Source: CAZAQV01 sp964487255 | Lineage (GTDB): Bacteria > Myxococcota_A > Polyangia > Polyangiales > CAZAQV01 | Direction: 5' to 3' | Assembly (NCBI GenBank): GCA_964487255.1 | Contig: CAZAQV010000032.1 | Location: 3,521-67,520 of the forward strand | Length of the DNA: 64,000 nt | Shown: positions 8,278-17,412 of the stretch, piece after piece | How the letters are laid out: each line of letters starts with the position of its first letter | Position numbering within the stretch: position 1 is the first letter of the stretch | Notes under the pieces: generated by a model | Told to the model about the DNA's origin: nothing | The model's input: the letters and a program-made list of their open reading frames with translations, nothing else | Databases searched by the model: none | Program-made: the position numbers and the translations under genes

Positions 8278-10311
8278 CTAGATTTCAAGACGGGAGATGG
8301 GTTCCACGACCATCTCTGGAGCGAGCTCTTGGTAGCTTACGACGGGTACATGCGGCATTTGGTTCTCGATCAGTTTGCGTACGAAGCGCCGCACATCCGG
8401 CTGCGTGACGACCGGTGGGGGCCGCTTCCCCGGCCGGAGAGAGAGCCCATCTGCGATGACGGAAAGAATGTCCTGTGCGGTCGCCGCCGGAACCGAAAGA
8501 TACGCTCCTGCCGGCGTACGTTTGATGCCACTTCGAACCATGTCCTCGATTTCCGGAGAGAGCAGGTGACATCGGAGCTTACCTTGCTCCGCCAGCGCAT
8601 TGCTGATCGCCCGCTTCTGAGAAGCACGAACCAACTCGGTCAGGTTGAGCGGATCACGCTCTGTCACCACAAAGGTGAGTAGCGTCTCGATGATCTCGTC
8701 GAGGGGGCGGATACTGACGCCCTCGTCGATGAGCCGACGAAGCACGTCCGTAAGCAACGGTACACTGAGCGGCTTTGGAATCGCATGACGGACGGCCGCC
8801 TCCGATCGGGCACGGAGACCATCGACAAGGTCCTGCACACACTGCAGCGTGACAAAACGTTCGGAGTGGGCGATCAGCGCCGTGCGCAGGAGGTTCTGCA
8901 AAACGTGCTCGCGTGACATCGGCGGCTGGAGCGATTGCCCTTCGGGCGCGGCTGCGACCGCACTCGCCGGATGCCAAACGCCTTGACGCCCTGTCCAAGG
9001 ATCGACGAAGTGTGCGAGGTTGGTACCCGTGGCGGGAGGTGCAGCATCAAAGAGCAACATGTGCCCACTCGGCAACGATGTGCGAATGACGACTTGTTCG
9101 CGGATGAGCACTCGCAAACCGCCTGCGCCTAGATCGCTCAGGTTTCGCAGCACCGGACGGGGCAATGGTAGCCCGCGTTCGCGCACCGACCACGCGCGAA
9201 GTTCTTCGCAATACTGCTCGACTGTTGCCATGTCGTAGGCACTTCCGAGTTCGATGCCCCAAGGCTCAAGCGCTGGTACCGCCGCGGGCGCGTCCTCGCC
9301 GGACGCTGCAACCAACACCGACTCCCGCTGGCGGGCAACGAGAGACTGGCTCACGATAAACAGTAGCGCCGCTATCAATACAAACGGAACGAGCGGAAGC
9401 CCGGGTACGATGCCAAGCAGGACACAAAACACAGCCGCCGTACGCAGGACGACGGGTCGTCCAAAGACTTGAGCGCCGATTTGTTCCGCCAGTGAAGCAT
9501 CGTTCTCTGCGGACACGCGGGTGACCACCAAACCAGCGCTGATCGAGATGACCAGAGCAGGGATTTGCGAGACCAAGCCGTCGCCAATGGTAAGCAGGCC
9601 GTAGACTTTCAAACTCTCGCCGACATCCATATCACGCATCATGATGCCGACCGCAAGGCCACCACCGATGTTGACAAGGGTGATGATGATGCTGGCAATC
9701 GCGTCACCTTTGACGAACTTCATCGCGCCATCCATCGAACCAAAAAACTCGGACTCACGCTGCAAGTTGCGCCTTCGACGCTGGGCCTCTTCTTGATCGA
9801 TGGCGCCGCTTCGTAGCTCGGCGTCGATGCTCATCTGTTTGCCGGGCATGGCATCGAGCGTGAAGCGAGCTCCCACTTCCGCGACACGCTCCGAGCCCTT
9901 GGCTACGACGATGAACTGAATGAGCGTCAGGATCAAAAAGACGATGGCGCCAACCACATAGTTTCCGCGCACGACGAAATCTCCAAACGAACGAATCACC
10001 TCGCCTGCATCCGCTTGCAGCAAGATGAGACGGGTCGAAGACACGTTGAGCGCAAGGCGGTATAGCGTGGTGATCAGTAAGATCGTCGGAAAGGCGGTAA
10101 AGGCGAGGCCATCGCGGATACGCAAGGCGACGAGCAGCATCAGTGTGCCCACCGCGATATTGAGCGCGAGCAGTGCGTCCAACACGCCGGTCGGAAGCGG
10201 CACGATCATCATGCCGACCATGACGAGCACCGCGGCGGCCAAGACCACGTCTGAAAGCGCCTTGATCGAGCTCAGCCGTGACTTGGTGCGCAGGGCCACT
10301 GAGGTAGGCAT
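8278..10311 (-). CDS. FlhA/SctV-family type III export gate protein
   Basis: About 677 residues of the FHIPEP family (flagellar FlhA / injectisome SctV). The N-terminal half has around eight membrane segments and the family's most conserved stretch, FPTILLITTLYRLALNVSST. It also has the cytoplasmic-loop signature DAMPGKQMSIDAELRSGAID and the motif GDGLVSQIPALVISISAGL. The C-terminal half is the soluble nonameric ring domain. FlhA/SctV proteins form the inner-membrane gate that sorts substrates. No other flagellar or injectisome gene is present within the window, and it sits 27 bp after recR. The ATG at 10311 was chosen; an in-frame TTG at 10338 is possible. Confidence 0.88.
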   Translation of the reverse strand: MPTSVALRTKSRLSSIKALSDVVLAAAVLVMVGMMIVPLPTGVLDALLALNIAVGTLMLLVALRIRDGLAFTAFPTILLITTLYRLALNVSSTRLILLQADAGEVIRSFGDFVVRGNYVVGAIVFLILTLIQFIVVAKGSERVAEVGARFTLDAMPGKQMSIDAELRSGAIDQEEAQRRRRNLQRESEFFGSMDGAMKFVKGDAIASIIITLVNIGGGLAVGIMMRDMDVGESLKVYGLLTIGDGLVSQIPALVISISAGLVVTRVSAENDASLAEQIGAQVFGRPVVLRTAAVFCVLLGIVPGLPLVPFVLIAALLFIVSQSLVARQRESVLVAASGEDAPAAVPALEPWGIELGSAYDMATVEQYCEELRAWSVRERGLPLPRPVLRNLSDLGAGGLRVLIREQVVIRTSLPSGHMLLFDAAPPATGTNLAHFVDPWTGRQGVWHPASAVAAAPEGQSLQPPMSREHVLQNLLRTALIAHSERFVTLQCVQDLVDGLRARSEAAVRHAIPKPLSVPLLTDVLRRLIDEGVSIRPLDEIIETLLTFVVTERDPLNLTELVRASQKRAISNALAEQGKLRCHLLSPEIEDMVRSGIKRTPAGAYLSVPAATAQDILSVIADGLSLRPGKRPPPVVTQPDVRRFVRKLIENQMPHVPVVSYQELAPEMVVEPISRLEI

Positions 10312-10338
10312 AGGCCTATGTACCAGGGTGAGCAGCAA

Positions 10339-10938
10339 CTAGTCGAGTGCGCGGCGGGTCTCGAGCGCGCGACCGAGCGTAATTTGATCGGTGAACTCAA
10401 GTTCGCCACCGTGTGGGACGCCACTCGCAATGCGGGAGATGGATGCGCCACTACCGCGCAAAACTTCGCTCAGATAGAGTGCTGTCGCTTCGCCGTCAAC
10501 GCTTAACGGCGTCGCGATGATGACCTCACGCACCTCCTCCTGTTCGATGCGCTTGCTCAATACGTCGAGCTCGAGATCCTCGGGGCCCACTCCATCCAGC
10601 GGTGAAAGCAATTTATGCAAGACATGATAGCGACCACGGAAGCTACCGCTCCGCTCTATCGCGAAAAGATCCGGCACCCGCGCAACAACACAAATGGTCG
10701 ACGCGTCTCGACGGGTATCTCGGCAGATGTTGCAAAGCTCCTCACTGCCATAGTTGCCGCATGTTCGGCATTTGCGGATCCGCTCGTGGATCGCGCGCAA
10801 CGAATCACCCAGCGCGACCGCGTACTCGGGAGCTTCACCGATCACAAAGAAAGCCAGGCGCGTCGCCGTTCGCTCACCAATTCCTGGCAAGCGCGCAAAA
10901 AGCGCGACCAGTTCATTGATCGGATCGGCAAACGACAT
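10339..10938 (-). CDS. recR: Recombination mediator RecR
   Basis: 199 residues from the ATG at 10938 (MSFADPINELVALFARLPGIG); the frame's upstream extension is antisense to nothing useful and overlaps ybaB. It has the helix-hairpin-helix LPGIGERTATRLAF, the four-Cys zinc finger CRTCGNYGSEELCNIC and the Toprim domain with VCVVARVPDLFAIERSG-like and EVIIATPLSVDGEATALYL segments. RecR acts with RecF/RecO to load RecA at gaps. It lies 16 bp after ybaB, which lies 8 bp after dnaX: the conserved dnaX-ybaB-recR operon. Confidence 0.95.
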   Translation of the reverse strand: MSFADPINELVALFARLPGIGERTATRLAFFVIGEAPEYAVALGDSLRAIHERIRKCRTCGNYGSEELCNICRDTRRDASTICVVARVPDLFAIERSGSFRGRYHVLHKLLSPLDGVGPEDLELDVLSKRIEQEEVREVIIATPLSVDGEATALYLSEVLRGSGASISRIASGVPHGGELEFTDQITLGRALETRRALD

Positions 10939-10954
10939 ACTGTGACGCGGAGGC

Positions 10955-11275
10955 TTAGGTAAGCCCCGGAATTTTGAGACCACCCGTAATCTTTTCGAGC
11001 TCGGCTTCAACGTTGTCGCGTGACTTGACCAAAGCGGCATTGATGGCCGCAACGATGAGGTCTTGCGCGAGGTCGAGGTCTTCGCTCAAAAGTTCGGGCG
11101 CGATTTCAATGCGCGTTACCTCTTGCCCTCCGTTGACTTTTACTTTGACCTGGTCATTGCCAGCCGATGCTTCGTACTCAACTTCTTTGAGTTCTTCTTT
11201 GCGGGCCTCGACCTTTCGCTGCATGCGGCTCGCTTGCCGCATCAACTCGCCCATTCCGCCTCGAAATCCTGCCAT
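10955..11275 (-). CDS. ybaB: YbaB/EbfC nucleoid-associated protein
   Basis: 106 residues with the family pattern: an N-terminal Met/Gln-rich helix (GELMRQASRMQRKVEARKE), a central beta-hairpin with VKVKVNGGQEVTRIEI, and the C-terminal helix DLIVAAINAALVKSR. YbaB/EbfC dimers bind DNA with little sequence specificity. Its position between dnaX and recR is widely conserved in bacteria and supports the call. Confidence 0.95.
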   Translation of the reverse strand: MAGFRGGMGELMRQASRMQRKVEARKEELKEVEYEASAGNDQVKVKVNGGQEVTRIEIAPELLSEDLDLAQDLIVAAINAALVKSRDNVEAELEKITGGLKIPGLT

Positions 11276-11283
11276 GGTTACCT

Positions 11284-13074
11284 CTAGGTTTTGATATCAT
11301 GTTCGACTTCGTCAAGCACGACCTTCACTTGACCCGCAGCTGCGGGAAAAACCGCGAGAGCGTCCATCACACGGGGATGGCTGAGGACCGCGCGGCGGCG
11401 TGACTCACGCTCTTCATCGCGGCGCTGATTTTGTGCACCGACGACGGTCTCTTCCGTCTCCACGCGCTCGACCATACGAACTTCGGCTGCGACGGCGCGC
11501 TTCAAAAAAGCAGAGGCGGCTTGGCTGACCGCTCGCAGGGAGTCGTCCGTGCCCGCTTGTTTTCCATAGAACGCGCCTTCCTGAAAATGAATGACAATTC
11601 GGTCGTCGGTCACGGAACCGAGCACCCCGTGCGCCAACACCGCAGCAAGCGCAGGATTGCCCTCCTGGACGTAGTCGACGAGGGCCGGCCAGGAAAATGG
11701 TCCGCTCGGAGTGGGCGGTGGGGACAACGCTGCCGCCGGCTCCGGGTGGCCTGCAAAGACGACCTCTCGCTCGGCAGGTGCCTCCGCGGCAGGCTCGTCG
11801 GCGCGCGCGCCCACGACTGGCTGCGACTGCTCTGCGGGGTGCGGAATGTCCGGTTCAGGAGGCGGTGAGAAGCGCTCGTCTAGCGCCGCAGATTGGCTCT
11901 TTGGCTCAACGGGGACTTTTTTTTTTGGCGTGTCGTCCGCAGCGCCATCAAGCCGGGCGAGCAGTTGCGACAGGTCCTCGAGCTTGGGTCGCGTAGCGAG
12001 TCGCACAAGCCCCATCTCGAGGGAAAGCCGGGGCTGCGGCGCGTGAGCTACCTCGTCGACCAGCTTCGACATCCCCGCAAACAAGCGCTGTAACTCCAGC
12101 GCTGACTCCGACTCGGCAAGGGATTGGGCGGCGCGGAGCTCTTCATCGACCAGATCCAGAAGCTCCCCACTCTGCCCGTCCGTCACCCGCAACACGACCA
12201 GGTCACGGAACAAGCCGAGCAGCTGTCTGGAGAGGTGAAACATGTCGCGTCCCTGATCGGACAAGGCCTTGAGACTTTCTAAAATGGCGCGCGCATCCGC
12301 AGCAACGACCTGCGCGGCAAGGTCCTGCACGCGGCTGCGGTCTGCCACGCCAAGTACTTCGCCAATTTGTTGGCCTCGCAGAGCTCCGTCCGAAAAAGCC
12401 ACGACTTGGTCGAGCAGAGTCAGTGCGTCGCGCATTGAGCCTGCCGCTTCGCGTGCGACCAGAGCGACGGCCTCATCGTCGGCCTCGAGTTGTTCCTCTG
12501 CGAGGATCTCTCGAACGCGCGCTGCAATGACACGCTGTGGAATCAGGCGAAAATCGTATCTCTGGCACCGCGAGCGAATCGTTACGGGCACCTTGTGTAA
12601 CTCTGTGGTCGCGAAGATGAACTTGACGTGCTCAGGCGGCTCTTCGAGCGTCTTGAGAAATGCGTTGAAGGCACCTGTCGAAAGCATGTGCACCTCGTCG
12701 ACGATGACGACCTTGAAGCGATCGCGCGCGGGCCTAAAAGGCAGCGTCTCCTGCAGCCGCCGTACATCGTCGACACTATTGTTTGATGCACCGTCCATCT
12801 CTTGGACGTCGATGTCGTGACCTTGGCTGATCTGCTCACAAATCGAGCAGGTGTTGCACGGCTCCGAAGCCGGCCCCTTCTCGCAGTTCAGCGCCTTGGC
12901 GAGTAAGCGCGCTGTCGTCGTCTTGCCTACACCACGCACTCCTGTGAACAAGAAGGCATGCGCAACGCGGCCCTGTTCGATGGCATTACCCAAGGTGCGC
13001 GCGACATGCTCCTGCCCCACGAGGTCGGCAAAGCGTTGTGGGCGGTATTTTCGAGCTAGAACGGTGTAGCTCAT
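11284..13074 (-). CDS. dnaX: DNA polymerase III subunit gamma/tau
   Basis: 596 residues. The N-terminal clamp-loader ATPase is complete: KYRPQRFADLVGQ, Walker A GVRGVGKTTTARL (about residues 44-56), zinc-binding Cys in the CEKG...CNTCSIC region, Walker B VIVDEVHML, the SRC sensor and LLDQVVAF. Domain III ends near residue 370. After it, an A10 tract encodes KKK at residues 384-386 (see the separate entry), then a Pro/Ala-rich linker and a tau-type C-terminal domain (FSWPALVDYVQEGNPALAAVLAHG). It loads the sliding clamp at the replication fork. It heads the dnaX-ybaB-recR operon. Confidence 0.95.
   Translation of the reverse strand: MSYTVLARKYRPQRFADLVGQEHVARTLGNAIEQGRVAHAFLFTGVRGVGKTTTARLLAKALNCEKGPASEPCNTCSICEQISQGHDIDVQEMDGASNNSVDDVRRLQETLPFRPARDRFKVVIVDEVHMLSTGAFNAFLKTLEEPPEHVKFIFATTELHKVPVTIRSRCQRYDFRLIPQRVIAARVREILAEEQLEADDEAVALVAREAAGSMRDALTLLDQVVAFSDGALRGQQIGEVLGVADRSRVQDLAAQVVAADARAILESLKALSDQGRDMFHLSRQLLGLFRDLVVLRVTDGQSGELLDLVDEELRAAQSLAESESALELQRLFAGMSKLVDEVAHAPQPRLSLEMGLVRLATRPKLEDLSQLLARLDGAADDTPKKKVPVEPKSQSAALDERFSPPPEPDIPHPAEQSQPVVGARADEPAAEAPAEREVVFAGHPEPAAALSPPPTPSGPFSWPALVDYVQEGNPALAAVLAHGVLGSVTDDRIVIHFQEGAFYGKQAGTDDSLRAVSQAASAFLKRAVAAEVRMVERVETEETVVGAQNQRRDEERESRRRAVLSHPRVMDALAVFPAAAGQVKVVLDEVEHDIKT
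11917..11926 (-). promoter_or_regulatory. Poly-A slippage site in dnaX (probable gamma/tau switch)
   Basis: On the coding (minus) strand, ten consecutive A read CCA-AAA-AAA-AAA-G at codons 383-386, just after clamp-loader domain III. One extra A, or a -1 ribosomal slip, gives Ser-Pro-Arg and then TGA, ending the protein at residue 389. Loss of one A also leads to an early stop, after 11 or so codons. This matches the known use of A-rich slippery runs in Escherichia coli (-1 frameshift) and Thermus (transcriptional slippage) to make the short gamma subunit. Use here is inferred. Confidence 0.65.
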
Positions 13075-13133
13075 CGGTTCGCCAAACTAGCCCAATTTGG
13101 CGCACGCGAACAGCGCTCATCGCCTGACTGCGG

Positions 13134-13832
13134 CTAGATCTGACGATATTTCATGTATCCCCAGAGGATCGCGAGGCAAGCCAGCGCGTAGAGCAGCATG
13201 ATCAACGCCCGGCGACGCACTTCTTTGCGATCCGCCTTTCGCTTTTCGATCCGCAGCATCGGGACGACCCCGCCGATCGCGCTCATCACGAAGAACGCAG
13301 CGGCCATGGCAAGCACAAACGCTCGGCGATCTGGCCCAGCGACGAGCGGGGGCAAGACAAACACCACGCAAGCACCCAGGACTGCGACAAGGGGTAGAGC
13401 GAGCCTCGACCAGGCCGGATCACGATTTGGTGGCAAGAGACTGACCCGCTGCATCGGACGCGACTGGAGCAACGCAGGGCGCCGCTTGGCCACAGCTTCG
13501 AGTATCCACAGCCAGTAGGCGAACAGGGAGACGGCGGCCATCGCTATCCAGGGCAACGAGCTGGGTAGTTCAAGAGGAGCACGAAGTGCGCTCAAGAGGA
13601 TGAGTGAAACTGGAATCGCAACGAGTTGAAGCCAGTAGCGAGCGCTTTGTTGTACGTTCAAAGAGCCCAAAGCCAACATTGGTGGCACGAAGAGCAGCAC
13701 ATCAGCAGGGCCTAAGCGCACGCCCGCCGCGAGCCGAGGCAAGGCGCCGGTCACCATCCAGGTCACGAAAAACAAGAGCGCGAAGCGAAGCCTATGGTCG
13801 GGGCTCGGCTCAGCTTGGGACCGCTGTGCTCG
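13134..13832 (-). CDS. Multi-pass membrane protein of unknown function
   Basis: 232 residues from the ATG at 13832 (MRAQRSQAEPSPD); the open frame extends further upstream, but that part overlaps the promoter region of the kinase gene and looks non-coding. About six hydrophobic segments are visible, among them LRFALLFFVTWMVTGALP, DVLLFVPPMLAL, LVAIPVSLILLSAL and LALPLVAVLGACVVFVL. A basic stretch (RIEKRKADRKEVRRR) precedes the last helix, giving a cytoplasmic loop. I do not recognise a family. It is divergent from the kinase gene at 13907, so the two probably share a promoter region of about 75 bp. Confidence 0.6.
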   Translation of the reverse strand, partial: RAQRSQAEPSPDHRLRFALLFFVTWMVTGALPRLAAGVRLGPADVLLFVPPMLALGSLNVQQSARYWLQLVAIPVSLILLSALRAPLELPSSLPWIAMAAVSLFAYWLWILEAVAKRRPALLQSRPMQRVSLLPPNRDPAWSRLALPLVAVLGACVVFVLPPLVAGPDRRAFVLAMAAAFFVMSAIGGVVPMLRIEKRKADRKEVRRRALIMLLYALACLAILWGYMKYRQI

Positions 13833-13906
13833 CATCAGCTTACAAGATAGCGCACTTACGCACCCTTGGGCAGACACACCCCGCCCGCTTAGGGTACGAT
13901 AGCTCC

Positions 13907-16900
13907 GTGTCTCGGATCTGTAACGAATGCGGCGCACTTCTCTACGAAGACAACCGTTTTTGTCCGAGCTGCGGTGCCGAGGTGCCCACGCCGTCACAAG
14001 CACCCAAGGACCCACTCCTCGGTCGCACGGTCGGCGACGCCTACGTGCTGTCAGAACTGATTGGCATCGGAGGCATGGGCCGCGTTTACCGCGCCGATCA
14101 GCGGGCTCTGGGGCGTAGCGTCGCGGTAAAGCTCATCCACCCACACTTGCTCGGAGACGACCGGACGGTCGCCCGCTTTTATACCGAGGCGCGGGCGTCG
14201 AGTCGCCTCAATCACCCCAACAGCGTCAGCATCATCGACTTTGGCCGCGAAGAAGACGGCACGCTCTACTTGGTCATGGAGTACCTCGAAGGGCATGACC
14301 TTGCGATGATGATGCAAGAGCCGCTTTCGATGCCGCTCGAGCAAATCTGCGAAATCGTCAATGGTATTCTGGGCGCGCTCGGTGAAGCGCACGCTCACAA
14401 GGTTGTTCACCGCGACCTCAAACCTGAGAACATCATTCTCAAGCAGTCGCACTCGGGGCGAGAACTCGTCAAAGTGGTCGATTTTGGGTTGGCGACAATC
14501 ACCGAGAAGAAGGACACGTCCATCACGGCGCCCGGCCTCGTTTGCGGAACACCGGACTACATGGCACCTGAGCAAGGCCAAGGGTTGGAAATCGACGGAC
14601 GGAGCGATCTGTACGCAGTCGGCGTATTGCTCTACGAACTCATCGTCGGAGAAGTCCCCTTCGACGGCGAAACGCCGACCCAGGTCATCTTACAGCACAT
14701 CAGTGCGCCCATTCCAGACCCGCGAAAGACCGCACCAACCCGTGGACTCAACGACAAGCTGGCGGAGGTCGTTATTCGGGCGCTGCAGAAAAAGCCCGAA
14801 GAACGCTTTCAGAATGCCGAAGAAATGCGGACGGCGCTCGAAGAGGCCGTCGAGGACCTGCGCCGACGCACTGGAGATCGCATCACCTGCCCGCACTGCG
14901 GCATGAAAAACGACACCGAGATGCGCTTTTGTGGGGGATGCGGAAGCCAGCTTCCGCGACGGAGCACCAGCTCTTCACCGCCCGTTCCGCGTCGACAGTC
15001 TCACTTTCCTGCAGCTTCCGACGCGGTTCGCCCGCTTGTCGGACGGACCAAAGAACTCACGCAAATCGAAGCTGTACGTGCAGACAAAGACAGCGGCATG
15101 CGCTGGCTCAACCTTCACGGAGATAGCGGCATCGGCAAGACGCGCATCCTGCGCGAGGTTTTCATGCGCTCAAGCGCAGCGCGCGACATTTCAATATGGG
15201 GTGCGCCTCACGCCTCTCGCGCACCGGTTGCCTACCGTTGTGTGCTCAACGTGGTGCTGGCTATCCTTGAGCTGGACCAGGACGAGCTTGCAACGCAACT
15301 GGCGTCCAACGATCTCACCCAAAACGGTCTTGAACGCTCTGGGTTCTTCGAAATGCTTGAAGCACGCGGTCTGCCCGGGCGCCCAGGACAAAGCCGCGCG
15401 ATGGCTGTTGCCGCGGCTTTCGCGTGTGCGCTGCGTCGCGCCGTGACCGATGCGGGCGGTGACACCGCGTTCCTCATCGTAGCCGATGACCTCGACAACT
15501 GGGATCCACTATCGCTGGAGGTGTTACGCGAGGTTCGGGGCATCGACCGTGAACTGCCCGTGTTCCTGCTAAGCAGCTCATCACAAAGTCAGTATGGCGC
15601 CATCAATCTAGAAATTACCGGGCTCGACCACAAAGACGCCGAGCTCTTTCTGGCGGGTTGCGCCATTGCGTCCGTCGATGAGCCGCTACGTCTACCGGAC
15701 GAGGGCCGACGCTTCTGGAACCCGCTACACCTTGAGCAGTTGCACGCCTTAGGAGACCCCACGGCGGCTCACACGATCGCGGATGCCGTGATGCAACGAA
15801 TCGACCGCTTGGGCGCAGAAGCACGTCGCACTTTGCAGGCGATTTGCGTACTCGGCGACCGCACGAGCGCGAGTGACGTGGACAAGCTTACGGCCGCAGA
15901 GGGCTCAACCCTCGACGAGCGGCGCGAACTTCTTGAGTACACCATCGACAGACTGGAAAAACATCAGTTCATCCGGAGGGAAAACTCCGAAGTCGTCGTC
16001 GCCCACCCTTTCTTGCGGGACTTGGTGGTGGCTTCCATCCCCGCGGAAGCAAAGCGTTCACTCCACCAACGCGCCCTTGAAATCACGACCGCAGCCGGCG
16101 CTCCGGCCAGCGTTCGTGCGATCCACGCTGCACTCGGCGCCGAAAGCACGACAGCCCTTGTGTTGCTTGAGCGCGCGGGGGATGTGGCCACCCAATCTGG
16201 CGATACCAAGACCGCAGCCCATGCCTACCGAACGGGTTTAGAGCTCGGCCGCAAGGCGACGCTTGAAACAGGCGACCCCATGCTCGAGCACTCGATGATT
16301 CAGTTTTCGCGCAAACTTGGCGAAGCCACGCTTGCGCAAGGCGATGCGACGACTGCCGACGGGGTGCTTCGTGAGGCGCTGGATCTGGCAGGACCCAACA
16401 GCGAAGAGCGTCACCGAATGTGGCTCATTCTCATGCGCATCGCGTTGGCCCGCGGCAAGCTCGCCGAAGCGCGAAGACTCGCCGAGCAATTGCAGTCGCT
16501 TTCGTCGCTCAAGCCGCTGCTTAAGGCAGAGCTGTGCGAACTACTTGGGCTGTTACTCACCGCGGAGAACAAAGGCGACAAGAGCTTGTCCTGGTTTCGC
16601 GAAGCCGCGCACTTGCGGGCGGAATACGACAAAGACCCAGCGCGACAAGTTCGCACCCTGCTCTTGTTGGCACGCTCACAACTGACACACGGCGACCAGG
16701 AGCACCTGGACTTAACGCTTGAGCAAGCCCGCTCACTCGCTAAAGAGTCCGGTTCACTTACGCTACTAGCCGATATCGAAGGCATCGAAGGTGAGCTCGC
16801 GAAAGCCGCGCGACGCGCGCAGCAAGCGCGGGACCACTGGGCACAGGCCGTGCAGTACGCCACAGACGCAGGTAACGTCGAGGCAGCGCGACGCTGGGAA

Positions 16901-16933
16901 AAGATGCTGCGCTCCACACAAACGCGTGCTTAA
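13907..16933 (+). CDS. Ser/Thr protein kinase with zinc ribbons, AAA-type ATPase and TPR-like region
   Basis: About 1008 residues from the GTG at 13907. Order: an N-terminal zinc ribbon (ICNECGALLYEDNRFCPSCG); a complete Hanks-type kinase domain with the glycine loop IGIGGMGRVYRAD (about 50-62), VAVKL lysine, VHRDLKPEN (about 167), VDFGLA (about 190) and GTPDYMAPEQ; a second zinc ribbon (CPHCGMKNDTEMRFCGGCG, about 327-347); an ATPase domain with LHGDSGIGKTRIL (about 403); and a helical, TPR-like C-terminal 350 residues rich in Ala/Leu/Glu. This PknB-plus-AAA/TPR layout is common in myxobacterial signalling. There is no membrane segment, so it is probably cytosolic. The frame stays open about 100 codons upstream, but that part overlaps the divergent gene and lacks family features. 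Confidence 0.88.
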   Translation: MSRICNECGALLYEDNRFCPSCGAEVPTPSQAPKDPLLGRTVGDAYVLSELIGIGGMGRVYRADQRALGRSVAVKLIHPHLLGDDRTVARFYTEARASSRLNHPNSVSIIDFGREEDGTLYLVMEYLEGHDLAMMMQEPLSMPLEQICEIVNGILGALGEAHAHKVVHRDLKPENIILKQSHSGRELVKVVDFGLATITEKKDTSITAPGLVCGTPDYMAPEQGQGLEIDGRSDLYAVGVLLYELIVGEVPFDGETPTQVILQHISAPIPDPRKTAPTRGLNDKLAEVVIRALQKKPEERFQNAEEMRTALEEAVEDLRRRTGDRITCPHCGMKNDTEMRFCGGCGSQLPRRSTSSSPPVPRRQSHFPAASDAVRPLVGRTKELTQIEAVRADKDSGMRWLNLHGDSGIGKTRILREVFMRSSAARDISIWGAPHASRAPVAYRCVLNVVLAILELDQDELATQLASNDLTQNGLERSGFFEMLEARGLPGRPGQSRAMAVAAAFACALRRAVTDAGGDTAFLIVADDLDNWDPLSLEVLREVRGIDRELPVFLLSSSSQSQYGAINLEITGLDHKDAELFLAGCAIASVDEPLRLPDEGRRFWNPLHLEQLHALGDPTAAHTIADAVMQRIDRLGAEARRTLQAICVLGDRTSASDVDKLTAAEGSTLDERRELLEYTIDRLEKHQFIRRENSEVVVAHPFLRDLVVASIPAEAKRSLHQRALEITTAAGAPASVRAIHAALGAESTTALVLLERAGDVATQSGDTKTAAHAYRTGLELGRKATLETGDPMLEHSMIQFSRKLGEATLAQGDATTADGVLREALDLAGPNSEERHRMWLILMRIALARGKLAEARRLAEQLQSLSSLKPLLKAELCELLGLLLTAENKGDKSLSWFREAAHLRAEYDKDPARQVRTLLLLARSQLTHGDQEHLDLTLEQARSLAKESGSLTLLADIEGIEGELAKAARRAQQARDHWAQAVQYATDAGNVEAARRWEKMLRSTQTRA

Positions 16934-16942
16934 AACGAAGAA

Positions 16943-16962
16943 GGCGTCCCATCTGGGACGCC
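16943..16962 (-). terminator. Terminator between the kinase gene and rpsT
   Basis: The perfect 8-bp inverted repeat GGCGTCCC-ATCT-GGGACGCC lies between the converging kinase and rpsT genes. Read on the minus strand it is followed by TTCTTCGTTTT, so it best serves rpsT. It may also work in the other direction, where the tract is weaker. Confidence 0.65.
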
Positions 16963-16988
16963 CTCTGAACAAGACAGTGCGCTTGAAA

Positions 16989-17252
16989 CTACGACAGCGC
17001 AGCGACTTGGCTCGCAAGACGCGAGATGTAACGGGAACCCGTCTTGCGGTGAAAGATGCCTTTGGAGACAGCCATATCAATGCGCCGAGTTGCAGCTTGA
17101 ACGGCCTCTGCGGCTTTGACCTTGTCGCCCTCTTCGATCGCTTGACGGGCCTGCTTGACCTCGCCGCGGACGGTCGAACGAAGGTGCTTGTTGCGCTCCG
17201 TGCGCTTGGCGGTCTGACGAATGCGTTTCTTTGAAGATGCGTGATTGGCCAC
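16989..17252 (-). CDS. rpsT: 30S ribosomal protein S20
   Basis: 87 residues from the GTG at 17252 (VANHASSKKRIRQTAKRTER), the normal length and N-terminal motif of bS20. A clear AGGAG lies 6 bases upstream of the GTG, which rules out the longer frame starting at 17342. The C-terminal half has the family pattern AIEEGDKVKAAEAVQAATRR followed by KGIFHRKTGSRYISRLA. bS20 binds 16S rRNA in the small subunit. It is a single-gene unit ending in a hairpin terminator. Confidence 0.95.
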   Translation of the reverse strand: MANHASSKKRIRQTAKRTERNKHLRSTVRGEVKQARQAIEEGDKVKAAEAVQAATRRIDMAVSKGIFHRKTGSRYISRLASQVAALS

Positions 17253-17412
17253 AGGTGCTCCTACATGTTCCCGGCCCGTGCCGGGGCCGAGGGTTGTACC
17301 ATCTTGTTGGCCACGGTCAAACCAGCGTTTGTCAGCCGGCAAGAAAAAAGAACTTTCCTTGTGGTTTTAGCTGTTTATGAGGCGAAGTGGGTGGCTCAGA
17401 CGCGCGCTTTGT

